21,257 nucleotides of DNA from Chitinophagaceae bacterium UBA4412 (GTDB lineage Bacteria > Bacteroidota > Bacteroidia > Chitinophagales > Chitinophagaceae): the NCBI GenBank assembly GCA_002400445.1, contig DGQO01000044.1:1-21257 (forward strand), written 5' to 3'. The translations under genes were made by a program, and so were the position numbers. The notes under the pieces are model-generated. The model saw only the letters and a program-made list of their open reading frames with translations, did not search any database and was not told where the DNA came from. Positions 9,001-16,492 of the stretch are shown here, piece after piece (the stretch's first letter is position 1; each line of letters begins with the position of its first letter).

Positions 9001-12000
9001 TACCACCGTTACAGGGTAAACCCCTGCATGTGTAAATCCAGGAGCTATCATTAGCTGACCTGCACCATTGCCGTTATCAGTTAAGCTGATGAAAGGATAA
9101 GGTGTAGCTATAGCCCATGTTATTGAGGCATTACCGTCCTGATCTGTTGCAGTTAAACTTACACTTGCTGTACTGCTTTCTGCCAAGCTAAGATTATTAA
9201 GCGCAGCAATCACTGGTGTGTAATTCGCATTTACTGTGATAAGGAAGCTCACGGTATCTTTTCCGTTGTTGCCATCTGCAACCTGGATCTGCACAGGATA
9301 AACACCCTGTTGTGCCTGGGTTGGATTCAATTGTATAGTGGCATTTCCGTTTCCACCATCTGTAAGTGTTGCGAATGCAGGAAGTGCATTCAATGAGGTA
9401 TAAGCCAGTGCCTCGAGATCGGCATCAGTTGCTGAGAGCTGTACGATTTTCTGTGAAGCGTACCTCATGGTGAAGTTACCTACCTCGGCCATTACAGGAA
9501 CATTATTGGCAGTTCTTACCAACAGGGTTGCTGTAAATAAAGTTGTACCACCCACGCCCTTAGCCCGTACTTTATAATAGTAATTCGTATTTGAGAAAAG
9601 GTTACTATCAATGAGTGCTTTAGTAGCGCCTGCTGCACCTGGAATTGTAGCTAACAACCTGAAGTTATTACTAGTGCCTGCAGAACGGTAAACTTCGAAT
9701 AAGGTTTCATTAGCCGAATTGTCGTTAAACTGCAGCGACACTGTTTTTGTTGTTTGTGCTGTAGACACCAGGTTTGTTGGAGAAGCTGGCATAGCCGGCA
9801 ATTCAAAAGTAGTGTCTGCGGTATAGGTCTGTGTCATTAGTGCTTTAAGACCTGCAGCAGTCATTGGTTCTGTAATCACCGTAATGTGATCCAGCAAACC
9901 GCCTACATTGGTAGAACTTGAAGACGAATTAAAAGCATTGCTACTATTCGTTGCCCCAATTCTTGATCCATTGGTTGATGCGCCGATAGAAGTGAAACCA
10001 AGATTAGTGGTTCCGAGCAAAACGCCATTAGCGTAGAGCTGTAACTTGTTTACATCATAAACAACAGCAACATGGTTCCAGTTATTGACATTCCAATTCG
10101 GATTAGTGTTGATACTGCTTACCGACACCAATTGACGATTATTACTACCCGCAATTCCTGCCTGCAAAGCACCGGCATTAAACCTTAGAGCAATACCATT
10201 ATCATTGCCACCAAAGTCAAATATTACTTTGTTGGTACCAGACACAGAAGCAGCAATTGGTTTAATCCAAAGTGCAATAGTTCGGGTGCTGCAGCCCTCT
10301 GCCGGGAATTTTTTACTTGTTGCAAAAGGCAGGTTGATATATTGATTAGATCCGTTCAATGAAATAGAATTGGAACCTTCTTTTTTGTCTGTAGAGTAAG
10401 GAGGATTGTTCGTAAGCGTAAGACTGAGATTATTACCACTTCCATCAAACAAATCCTGATCAAAACTCCACTGGGCTTGCAAGATGCTAACAAAATCAGA
10501 CTGTCCGTATTGGTTTACAGAACGCACTTTATAAAAATACTTTGTAGATGGTTCAAGGCCTACGGAGTCAATAAAGGTTGTAACACCCGCACCTACACTG
10601 CCAATGTTTGCATAAGTTCCAATAAGAGAGGTAGAGCGGGAAACCTCGAATCCAGTTTCATTGTTACTCTCATCTGTCCAACTGATATTAACACGATTGT
10701 AAGCAGATGCAGCTACAATAAGATTAGAAGGTTTTTCCGGCATCTGACTTGGCAAAATTGTCACATTGTCTACAAATGCACTATTTGGAATGGCTGTACG
10801 GGTAGGTATGCCTGCAGCGGCACAAGTCCAATATACATTCATGCCTTCTCCCCCAGTTTTTTCAAAAAATGCAATTGCGATAGGATAGATACCAGCGGTA
10901 AGCGTGATGCTGCCTTCCCGGTATTGCCCACCATGCAAGCCGTCATTATCTACCAGGGCAGTGGCGTTGAAATCGTAATTTCTAAAATATAGTTTACTAC
11001 CATCGTCACTGTTCGTTTCAAATTTGTAGGTGCCATTTGCGGGGATTTTAATAAACCCTTCCCACAAGAAGCCGAAGTTGTCTGCTACAAGCTTAGGCGT
11101 AAGGCTCACATTCGGAGATACACCAGTTAAAATAGGAGTCAGCGTTGAGAAATCAGGCAAATTATTCCATGATCCTTCATAGTATTTATAGCTTAGACCA
11201 TTGAGAGCTGCCGTTCCACTAACCTGGTTGCTGGTAGGCGAAAGATTGCCGGTAGCATCTACAGCACGCACATAGAAGCCATAAGTCTGCAACATTGTAA
11301 GGCCATTTACCGTAAAGTTTGTGATAGTTGTCACGAACTTTTTGACACCATCTACATAAATCTCATAACGAGATACTCCTACGTCATCTGTTGACTCACC
11401 CCAACTGAGAGAAACAGAACTGCGGGTTGAGCCTGTTACTACCAAGTTGAGCGGAGCGGTTGGTGCTGTAATATCTGATTGTGTGAGCGCACTTGCTTCG
11501 GCGCTAGTTGCAGATGCTCCATTATTGTTTATTGCTCTGATAACATAATAGTATTTAGTGTCTGCAGAAAGACCTTCATCCAAAAATGCAAGCACATCAG
11601 TATTTGTTTTCCCTACAAGGCTGTATCCTGCCCCCGGAGTTGTACTGCGATAGATTTCAAAATTAGTTTCATTATACGCAGGATTTGGATTATCATTCCA
11701 ATCCAATTGAACAGCATTATTGCTCATAGCAATGGCAGCAACGCTTGTAGCCATGTCTGGCGCCTGTCCACCGTTAGCTGCTATTACTTTAAATATAGGA
11801 GAGAAGTCGCTTCCGCAACCGAATTGTTCTGTCACTTTAACTTTGAACTGCCCAACCGGTGCATTGTAAGTATTGGAAGAACTTACAAGTGCATTATCAG
11901 AAACCCTTCTCCATTCGTAGCTGGCATAAGTGTTTGGCACGCTTAAGGGCACGGTGGTACTGCCGTCTGGAGCTGGCAATACGATTGATCTTAAACCATT

Positions 12001-13125
12001 CACACTTATATCTGGTGTAACGGTACCCTGATTTTGCGAAATGATTGCAGGAGCAGGTGACCAGTCTGACCATACGCTGGAGGCCGTTCTTTTAAACCGA
12101 GCCCTATAAGTTCCATAAGAGCTTACCATCAGAATATTGGATGTTTGTCCACTAATCGTAACGCCATCCTTCTGCCACTCATAACTATAAAAACCAGCCT
12201 GGAGGCCAAGCTTGGCGCTTACAGACTCATTAGGACAAAATTTAGTATGTTGGAAATATACTAGAGGATTTGCTTTGTGAGTATTATTGATGAAAGGAAT
12301 ATAACGTGGGTCACTCCAAAACGCATTCCAGGTACCATGTCCCTGGTCAGGGAAGAAACATTGTGTAATGTCTCCACCCAAGTTTTTGTAGGAATTAATA
12401 ATGTCTGTCACGGTTGATGGATAGGGTGCTACATCCTGACCACCATTCGCCAACATAATGGGGATGGAAATATGACTGGCAAAATAATTTACGTCTTCAT
12501 ACTGGGCAGCAGAAATTGGCTCCAGACCTGCAACATACTTTGCATTCACTTGGGATTGAGCAAAATCCCAGGTTGCCTGCCCACCAGAGGAAAGACCGCC
12601 CACATTAATTCGATCGATATCTAGCTTTACATATTTAACTAGAGAGTCCAGTAAATCACGCATCACCGGGAAGTAATTTTGCAAATACCCCGACTGGCTT
12701 TGCGGATAAATCATGAACCCGTCAAAATTCCCATTATCTATTTGTTGTGCGTGAAATTGTCCACCGTGAACAAGGTGGTACTCATTATCATAAATTGGAC
12801 CTGGCTCACCAAGACCATGGAGGAATAAAACAGAGGGATATTTCTTTCCATCCGCTACATTGTGCTGGTAAGTTTTGGGAAACTTAATCCTAAAGGCCAT
12901 TCCCTTAAAATAATAGGATTTGTAGCCGTAGGAATATGGATTCCAGGACAACCGAGCCGTATGCCCCCATTTACTTATTTTATTGTAAGTGGGCACTGCA
13001 GGCTGATTAGACGCCGTAAATACAACATCCGGATCATTAGGATCCAATACATTTGGTTGTGCAAATACAGAGGTAGATGTAAAGGCAGCCAAAAATACTA
13101 ATGAAGAAATGAAAAGTTTTTTCAT
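6067..13125 (-). CDS. Giant T9SS-secreted multidomain protein with N-terminal esterase-like alpha/beta hydrolase
   Basis: A 2352-residue exported protein. A signal peptide (1-22, cut after VFA) is followed by an alpha/beta hydrolase of esterase / PHB-depolymerase type (~70-285). This has the LFLHGLGEPG oxyanion loop (100-109), nucleophile elbow GLSSG (Ser-179), Asp-231 in GGQD and His-263 in DQGHGTW, a complete putative triad. Two Ig-like segments follow (~287-450). After them I see FN3 (~455-547, 554-639), PA14 (~643-788), FN3 (~796-880), LamG/concanavalin-like (~884-1098), FN3 (~1113-1205) and cadherin/Ig-like (~1207-1299, 1302-1393). Three copies of a ~170-residue module (~1400-1570, 1769-1940, 2040-2210) are separated by FN3 (~1577-1671), an Ig-like unit (~1673-1764) and FN3 (~1944-2039). 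The C-terminus (~2265-2352; VFPNPFTDRI, ending KSVKLIKVN) is a type A T9SS sorting domain. It is probably cell-surface or released, and may deacylate or bind glycan. The substrate is unknown. Confidence 0.9.
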   Translation of the reverse strand: MKKLFISSLVFLAAFTSTSVFAQPNVLDPNDPDVVFTASNQPAVPTYNKISKWGHTARLSWNPYSYGYKSYYFKGMAFRIKFPKTYQHNVADGKKYPSVLFLHGLGEPGPIYDNEYHLVHGGQFHAQQIDNGNFDGFMIYPQSQSGYLQNYFPVMRDLLDSLVKYVKLDIDRINVGGLSSGGQATWDFAQSQVNAKYVAGLEPISAAQYEDVNYFASHISIPIMLANGGQDVAPYPSTVTDIINSYKNLGGDITQCFFPDQGHGTWNAFWSDPRYIPFINNTHKANPLVYFQHTKFCPNESVSAKLGLQAGFYSYEWQKDGVTISGQTSNILMVSSYGTYRARFKRTASSVWSDWSPAPAIISQNQGTVTPDISVNGLRSIVLPAPDGSTTVPLSVPNTYASYEWRRVSDNALVSSSNTYNAPVGQFKVKVTEQFGCGSDFSPIFKVIAANGGQAPDMATSVAAIAMSNNAVQLDWNDNPNPAYNETNFEIYRSTTPGAGYSLVGKTNTDVLAFLDEGLSADTKYYYVIRAINNNGASATSAEASALTQSDITAPTAPLNLVVTGSTRSSVSLSWGESTDDVGVSRYEIYVDGVKKFVTTITNFTVNGLTMLQTYGFYVRAVDATGNLSPTSNQVSGTAALNGLSYKYYEGSWNNLPDFSTLTPILTGVSPNVSLTPKLVADNFGFLWEGFIKIPANGTYKFETNSDDGSKLYFRNYDFNATALVDNDGLHGGQYREGSITLTAGIYPIAIAFFEKTGGEGMNVYWTCAAAGIPTRTAIPNSAFVDNVTILPSQMPEKPSNLIVAASAYNRVNISWTDESNNETGFEVSRSTSLIGTYANIGSVGAGVTTFIDSVGLEPSTKYFYKVRSVNQYGQSDFVSILQAQWSFDQDLFDGSGNNLSLTLTNNPPYSTDKKEGSNSISLNGSNQYINLPFATSKKFPAEGCSTRTIALWIKPIAASVSGTNKVIFDFGGNDNGIALRFNAGALQAGIAGSNNRQLVSVSSINTNPNWNVNNWNHVAVVYDVNKLQLYANGVLLGTTNLGFTSIGASTNGSRIGATNSSNAFNSSSSSTNVGGLLDHITVITEPMTAAGLKALMTQTYTADTTFELPAMPASPTNLVSTAQTTKTVSLQFNDNSANETLFEVYRSAGTSNNFRLLATIPGAAGATKALIDSNLFSNTNYYYKVRAKGVGGTTLFTATLLVRTANNVPVMAEVGNFTMRYASQKIVQLSATDADLEALAYTSLNALPAFATLTDGGNGNATIQLNPTQAQQGVYPVQIQVADGNNGKDTVSFLITVNANYTPVIAALNNLSLAESSTASVSLTATDQDGNASITWAIATPYPFISLTDNGNGAGQLMIAPGFTHAGVYPVTVVASDNAGSSETATFTLTVTNQEPPVERWFMSMKYNSPNAPAPWNTISTPTTNNLKNSSGLTTSLGIQFMNTSWNAGDAGAVTGNNSGVYPDAVIKDYFWFGVYGAPNTIDIKLNGLTPGIKYNVTLFGSSAWRGLGNNGTTIYTVNGVAKPLYVDMNNKNTVTFGAIAPDASGNIIVNMTKGASTPYGIVNAIVIEKPFDDGTAPAVPANLIAQAQSNGSVKLEWDDVAYNESAYLVHRATSSDGPFTLINAGASNANDTTYNDNTVQSTTTYYYKVEAVNAVGSSGFSNVGAVSTTNKAPLLADIADVYVKAGNSVTVNFAATDDAGDIMTTAVTNLPAFASFLVTGNGAGKITFNPSANDLGYYPGIVVTVTDNSGASVSKVFNATVTDNSVRTAYLNFGPEGATPQAAPWNNYLGYPFKNNVYGNIKDDANVTTNFTFKFLTQWNGGLTFGMRTGGNTGVFPDNVMQTSFHNYNTGSHEIEFNGLDPAKRYSIGFLTNSHSGAASPVTFTSGAQSITIDGRYNTDRLVNLNGLVPNASGSIQVTLVKNSTNQVLSLNAVVIREYLTSDPVIRPSDLIAHTILQNDRISLTWSDRSGDETGFQVWRSTAAGGTYTLVTTTDANVNSYTNTGLTPNTRYFYKVRAVKGATYSNYSNISNAMLAQNIVLINQNVSASQSGASPWNNTSSPSTIGATFSNLTNTDLVNTGFEMVITKEFNGTGYAGVNANGVFPANVQVSNYWTDAGQTSAVQFQNLDVSKKYRIGCFGSNTNSNYTTGNYSCNGKTVELNSYYNDVKVVYLDKLTPNADGQLIVNVSTAGGSPYSFTGAFTIEYFDDNTPDEPVVNTIYSQGVPQGRMIAGKGGHTLPRPEAVVTTAKALVPSLKTEELADVISVFPNPFTDRIQVELQNPKASAVTVMLFDINGSLLFKTNNMNVMKGNNIVAANLPVGMKLAPGMYVINVWIDGKMSKSVKLIKVN

Positions 13126-13410
13126 TGAAAAAATTTTTAAAATTGATTGTGGCTGGTTGCTTACAGGAATTGAAAATTGTTTTTAGAAAAGCTAACGGAC
13201 TTCAGACATGCAACTGCATGGTTCAGATATTGGATGTTGGAGGAATGGACCCTAAAGCGGGAAGTGGAATTTTGAAGGAAGTTGAATCTGATACAGAGGT
13301 ATAGATTGCAAAAATTGTTTATTTAGATCAATAAAACAAATCTTTTTTAAAAAAACTCCTAATGAATTTTATTTGCTCAGTTTTGCATAAGCAATTTTCA
13401 AGTTTTTACT
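13126..13410. other. Divergent intergenic region between the two arms of the locus
   Basis: This 285-bp non-coding, AT-rich stretch holds the 5' leaders, and presumably the promoters, of the giant T9SS cargo gene (minus) and the membrane GT2 gene (plus). I looked for Bacteroidota -33/-7 boxes (TTTG and TAnnTTTG) on both strands and found no pair with correct spacing. Visible structure is limited to a short palindrome TTTTTTAAAAAA near 13343-13355 and a weak TTGCT...AGCAA repeat near 13373-13394. Both start codons are preceded by A/T-rich leaders rather than Shine-Dalgarno sites. Confidence 0.6.
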
Positions 13411-14610
13411 ATGATAGTTTTTCTGCTCAAGTTTGTTTTTTGGCTATCCCTGGCAATCTTGTTCTATAGTTATGCTGGTTACGGACTGCTTTTGTGGCTG
13501 CTTTTGAAAATTCGCAGCAGATATGGAAATAAAAATATCAAACCAGTTACCGCTGCTACTGCGCCAGAAGTTACCTTAATGGTAGCTACCTATAACGAAG
13601 CACAGATTATTGAAACGAAAATTGAAAATAGTTTTGCACTTGATTACCCGGCTGATAAACTGCAGATCATTTTTGTAGCAGACGGGTCAGATGATGGTAC
13701 TCCGGAAATTATCTCCCGATATCCCCGTATAAAATTATATTATCTACCCGAACGAGAGGGAAAGACGGCAGCAATCAATCGTGTAATGCCCCTTATTACC
13801 ACACCAATTACTATTTTCTGTGATGCCAACACCACCCTTAATACGGATTGCATCCGTGAAATTGTAAAACATTACCAGGATGAAAACGTGGGGGCCGTAG
13901 CTGGTGAGAAAAAGGTTGTAGATATGCATAAGGACGGCACGGCAGCTGGCGCGGGAGAGGGCCTTTACTGGAAATACGAGTCTAAACTCAAGGAACTTGA
14001 CTCCAAATTTTATTCTGTAGTGGGTGCAGCTGGAGAATTATTCTCAGTACGCACCTCCCTATTTGAACCTGTGGGAAAAGACGTTTTACTGGATGATTTT
14101 ATGATCTCTATGAAAATATGCCGCAGGGGATACAGGGTAGTGTACGAGCCCGCAGCTTACGCCACAGAAGCAGCATCGTATTCTATAAAAGAGGAGCAAA
14201 AAAGGAAAGTACGTATTGCAGCCGGAGGATTTCAAAGTATTTTGTTACTGAAAGACTTGCTTAATATATTTAAATATGGAAAATTAAGCTTTCAGTATAT
14301 ATCTCACCGGGTATTGAGATGGCTTATCTGCCCAATCCTGCTTCCCCTGGTCTTTCTTTGTAACATTGGTATCATCTTTCTCCAACCAGGCCTCCTACTA
14401 TATAAAATAATGCTTTTGACGCAGGTTATTTTCTACTTAATGGCTATTGCCGGAGGCTTTTTTGCTATGAAAAACAAGAAGGTAAAATTGCTCTATGTTC
14501 CCTACTATTTCAGCTTTATGAACCTCGCTATGTACCTGGGTTTCTCCAGGTTTGTGAAAAAAAACCAATCTGTACTTTGGGAAAAAGCACGGCGCCAGTC
14601 AAATCCCTGA
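13411..14610 (+). CDS. Membrane-bound glycosyltransferase family 2 (cellulose synthase-like fold)
   Basis: A 399-residue protein with a TM segment at ~8-33, a cytoplasmic GT-A domain, and a C-terminal membrane block (~305-325, 328-352 and probably ~361-378). GT2 motifs occur in order: VTLMVATYNE (54-63), VADGSDDGT (89-97), EGKTAAIN (116-123), the metal site CDAN (137-140, with Asn in place of the second Asp), GAAGELFSVR (205-214) and LDDF (227-230). The Q-x-x-R-W position of processive enzymes appears as RKVRI followed by A-A-G (265-272), so the Gln and Trp are replaced. It probably adds a sugar at the inner membrane. Whether it is processive cannot be decided. It is the first gene of the right arm and is followed by a 273-bp gap, so it may be its own transcription unit. 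Confidence 0.87.
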   Translation: MIVFLLKFVFWLSLAILFYSYAGYGLLLWLLLKIRSRYGNKNIKPVTAATAPEVTLMVATYNEAQIIETKIENSFALDYPADKLQIIFVADGSDDGTPEIISRYPRIKLYYLPEREGKTAAINRVMPLITTPITIFCDANTTLNTDCIREIVKHYQDENVGAVAGEKKVVDMHKDGTAAGAGEGLYWKYESKLKELDSKFYSVVGAAGELFSVRTSLFEPVGKDVLLDDFMISMKICRRGYRVVYEPAAYATEAASYSIKEEQKRKVRIAAGGFQSILLLKDLLNIFKYGKLSFQYISHRVLRWLICPILLPLVFLCNIGIIFLQPGLLLYKIMLLTQVIFYLMAIAGGFFAMKNKKVKLLYVPYYFSFMNLAMYLGFSRFVKKNQSVLWEKARRQSNP

Positions 14611-14883
14611 TCAATTCTATTACTACCCCAAACTGGTATTTTTTTAAAAAAAAATTCAAATTATTTTTTTGTTTGGAAATTTTATATAGTTTTACTCCAT
14701 AATACACCGCTAAAGTAGCAACCCAATCTTCAATTCCTACCAAGACCTCTAGAATCCCCTTCCTAATTACTTCTTTTATCTCTGATATCTTTTGCTAATT
14801 AGAATTACCAATTTTTAGATTTCCAAGCCATCCTTGAATATTTCAAACAATACCCTTGTGTATTGAACTAAAAAATTAGAGCA
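14611..14883. other. AT-rich intergenic region upstream of the receiver-domain gene
   Basis: A 273-bp stretch without a credible gene. It holds long A and T runs (14640-14670) flanked by CCAAAC (14628-14633) and GTTTGG (14671-14676), which could form a loose hairpin but lack a T-run after it. Further on are -7-like boxes, TATCTTTTG at 14786-14794 and TACCCTTG at 14851-14858. The region probably holds the promoter of the receiver / sugar-transferase gene group. Confidence 0.5.
14851..14858 (+). promoter_or_regulatory. Possible Bacteroidota -7 box for the receiver-domain gene
   Basis: TACCCTTG matches seven of eight positions of TAnnTTTG. It lies 25 bp before the GTG start, which would leave a leader of about 20 nt. 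The nearest TTG upstream (14834-14836) is only 14 bp away, closer than the usual 19-21 bp, so the -33 element is not convincing. Confidence 0.22.
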
Positions 14884-15306
14884 GTGGCAAAAAACATAAT
14901 GATAATTGAAGATTGTAATGCGATGAATTTTCTTATAGGTACAGTGCTTAAGAAAGATTTCAATATCTCATCTGCAAAGAATAGCGCAGATGCTATGGAC
15001 CAATTACAATCAGACCTTAATAAAGATCTTATCATTCTAAATATCTCTGACGAAAATTGTGATAATTACGAACTGCTCGAGCATATAGCAAGTAGCAGCG
15101 TACTAAATGATATACAGCGGGTAGTTATATCTGACTCAGACGATGAGCAACTGAAATCTAAAACTGCCGAGCTTGGAGCCTCACTATTCTTTACAAAACC
15201 TTTCGATCCAGTCCGCCTATCTGACCAGGTTAGAGACCTCGTTAAACTTAATGAGGGATCCTTTAGCAGAAAAAGAAAGTTTTCCATCAATATGAACATT
15301 TTTTAA
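14884..15306 (+). CDS. Stand-alone receiver-domain protein lacking the phospho-acceptor Asp (pseudo-receiver)
   Basis: A 140-residue single-domain CheY-like protein. Strand 1 is IMIIED (5-10), giving the acidic pocket Glu-9/Asp-10. Strand 3 is DLIILNIS (48-55), and the spacing to DNYELL (60-65), equivalent to the usual DGYELL, is exact. The residue at the phosphorylation site is therefore Asn-53 (codon AAT, 15040-15042), not Asp. Ser-83 (VVIS) takes the conserved Thr/Ser place, and Lys-105 in FFTKPF is the conserved Lys-Pro. There is no output domain, only a basic tail. It cannot be phosphorylated in the usual way, so it may be a constitutive or partner-binding regulator. The GTG start is chosen because an in-frame TAA lies 15 bp upstream and the next ATG (14899) would remove part of strand 1. 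It sits 48 bp before the sugar transferase, which suggests a regulatory link. Confidence 0.85.
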   Translation: MAKNIMIIEDCNAMNFLIGTVLKKDFNISSAKNSADAMDQLQSDLNKDLIILNISDENCDNYELLEHIASSSVLNDIQRVVISDSDDEQLKSKTAELGASLFFTKPFDPVRLSDQVRDLVKLNEGSFSRKRKFSINMNIF

Positions 15307-15321
15307 TGTATTGATGAGGGC

Positions 15322-15329
15322 TATCTTCG
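15322..15329 (+). promoter_or_regulatory. Possible Bacteroidota -7 box upstream of the sugar transferase
   Basis: TATCTTCG in the 48-bp gap matches seven of eight positions of TAnnTTTG and lies 25 bp before the ATG. No TTTG is found at the proper distance; only a T-run near 15299-15304 is there. The gene may instead be cotranscribed with the receiver gene. Confidence 0.2.
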
Positions 15330-15354
15330 TTTATAAACCTCGAAAGTCTGGATT

Positions 15355-16446
15355 ATGCTTACCACAACTAATACTGACATGAAGTCAGACAAGGTCGATT
15401 TGAGCCCAAGGGAGGAATATCTGTTTATTGGGAATTCAGAATTTTACTATAACACACTCAAGCCTCTTTTCTCCAGGAGCAATTTTGTTTCGAGCTTGCA
15501 AGATGCTAAGTCATTTATGTTGCAGACCAGTTCTGTGCCGGATATGATCGTTATTGATACCAAGCTGAACCATCTGGAATTAGTGGAGTTTAATGTGTGG
15601 GCCAGAACAAACCACTTGCACAAAATTCCCATTATTTACAACCAGAAAATGCTTGCGCATTTCCAGGTGAAGCAGTTGTTTAGCCAAAAATTGGTAGAGG
15701 ATGTTTTAAACCTGGAAACAAACTACCGTAAACTCTCCTACAAATTCCGCTTCTTTCAAAAAATTGGCCGGCTTAGAGAAGAAGATAAAAAAATGCCGGA
15801 AAAGCCCATGCATCTTGAGGCCACAAAGGTTGGCTTTACTACTCGGCTTCTAGACCTCGTTATATCCTCCTGCGCCATAATTTTGGTTTCCCCACTTTTT
15901 GTTATTATTCCACTCGCCATAAGGTTGGAATCAAAAGGTCCCGTTTTTTATAGTGCCAGACGTGCAGGTAAAGGGTTTAAAGTTTTTCCTTTTTACAAGT
16001 TCAGAACAATGGTGATGGACGCCGATCAAAGAATCCACGACTTTGACCATTTAAATAAATACAAAGTGGAAGAAAAGCAACCCCTGTTTATTAAATTTCA
16101 AAATGACCCAAGGGTAACGAAGGTGGGTGCCTTTTTACGCAGAACAAGTCTTGATGAATTGCCACAGCTATTTAATGTTATAAGAGGCGATATGAGCATC
16201 GTAGGCAACCGCCCCTTACCGCTGTATGAAGCATCTACCCTTACCACAGACGCCTGGGCAGAACGTTTTATGGCGCCTGCAGGAATTACCGGTCTCTGGC
16301 AAGTGACTAAACGTGGTAAAGAAGAAATGAATCTTGAAGAAAGAATTCTGCTGGATATCACTTATGCCCGCACAAGGTCTCTACTTGGAGATATTATTAT
16401 CTTACTAAAAACTCCAGGAGCACTTCTTCAAAAAACCGAAGTGTAA
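15355..16446 (+). CDS. Initiating phosphoglycosyl transferase (bacterial sugar transferase) with receiver-like N-terminal domain
   Basis: A 363-residue protein of two parts. Residues ~160-363 are a monotopic phosphoglycosyl transferase domain (WcaJ/PglC superfamily). It has a membrane helix at ~165-190, [14 protein letters not shown] (194-207), FYKFRTM (213-219), the catalytic Asp-Glu pair in [10 protein letters not shown] (265-274), [13 protein letters not shown] (277-289) and [12 protein letters not shown] (310-321). It should transfer a sugar phosphate from a nucleotide sugar to undecaprenyl phosphate, starting repeat-unit synthesis. Residues ~20-125 look like a receiver fold: strand 1 YLFIGNSEF (22-30), strand 3 MIVIDTKL (64-71) with Asp-68, and strand 4 IPIIYNQ. 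The acidic pocket is replaced by Gly-26/Asn-27 and no Lys-Pro is seen, so it is degenerate. There is no polytopic N-terminal half as in WbaP/WcaJ. A second in-frame ATG lies at 15379. Confidence 0.9.
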   Translation: MLTTTNTDMKSDKVDLSPREEYLFIGNSEFYYNTLKPLFSRSNFVSSLQDAKSFMLQTSSVPDMIVIDTKLNHLELVEFNVWARTNHLHKIPIIYNQKMLAHFQVKQLFSQKLVEDVLNLETNYRKLSYKFRFFQKIGRLREEDKKMPEKPMHLEATKVGFTTRLLDLVISSCAIILVSPLFVIIPLAIRLESKGPVFYSARRAGKGFKVFPFYKFRTMVMDADQRIHDFDHLNKYKVEEKQPLFIKFQNDPRVTKVGAFLRRTSLDELPQLFNVIRGDMSIVGNRPLPLYEASTLTTDAWAERFMAPAGITGLWQVTKRGKEEMNLEERILLDITYARTRSLLGDIIILLKTPGALLQKTEV

Positions 16447-16453
16447 CTTTGAC

Positions 16454-16473
16454 AGCTTACCAGTAGCTTACCA
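16454..16473. repeat. 9-bp direct repeat upstream of GT2 gene
   Basis: AGCTTACCA occurs twice, at 16454-16462 and 16465-16473, separated by GT, giving an 11-bp period in the 46-bp gap between the sugar transferase and the next glycosyltransferase. The spacing is about one DNA helical turn. It may be a protein-binding site or chance. Confidence 0.5.
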
Positions 16474-16492
16474 CCACAAAAAATAAAAAAGA

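Noticed and set aside
12271..12918. Naming the hydrolase domain of the giant protein as a PHB depolymerase or feruloyl esterase
   Set aside because: The triad and elbow are shared by many alpha/beta hydrolases. Nothing in the sequence fixes the substrate, and the genomic setting argues more for a glycan ester.
13126..13410. Small RNA or regulatory RNA in the divergent region
   Set aside because: No GC-rich stem, terminator or promoter pair was found there, only AT-rich runs and very short repeats.
14628..14676. Possible terminator after the first membrane GT2 (CCAAAC ... GTTTGG with A/T runs between)
   Set aside because: The outer stem is only 6 bp with a large internal loop, and it is not followed by a T-run, so it does not meet the form of an intrinsic terminator.
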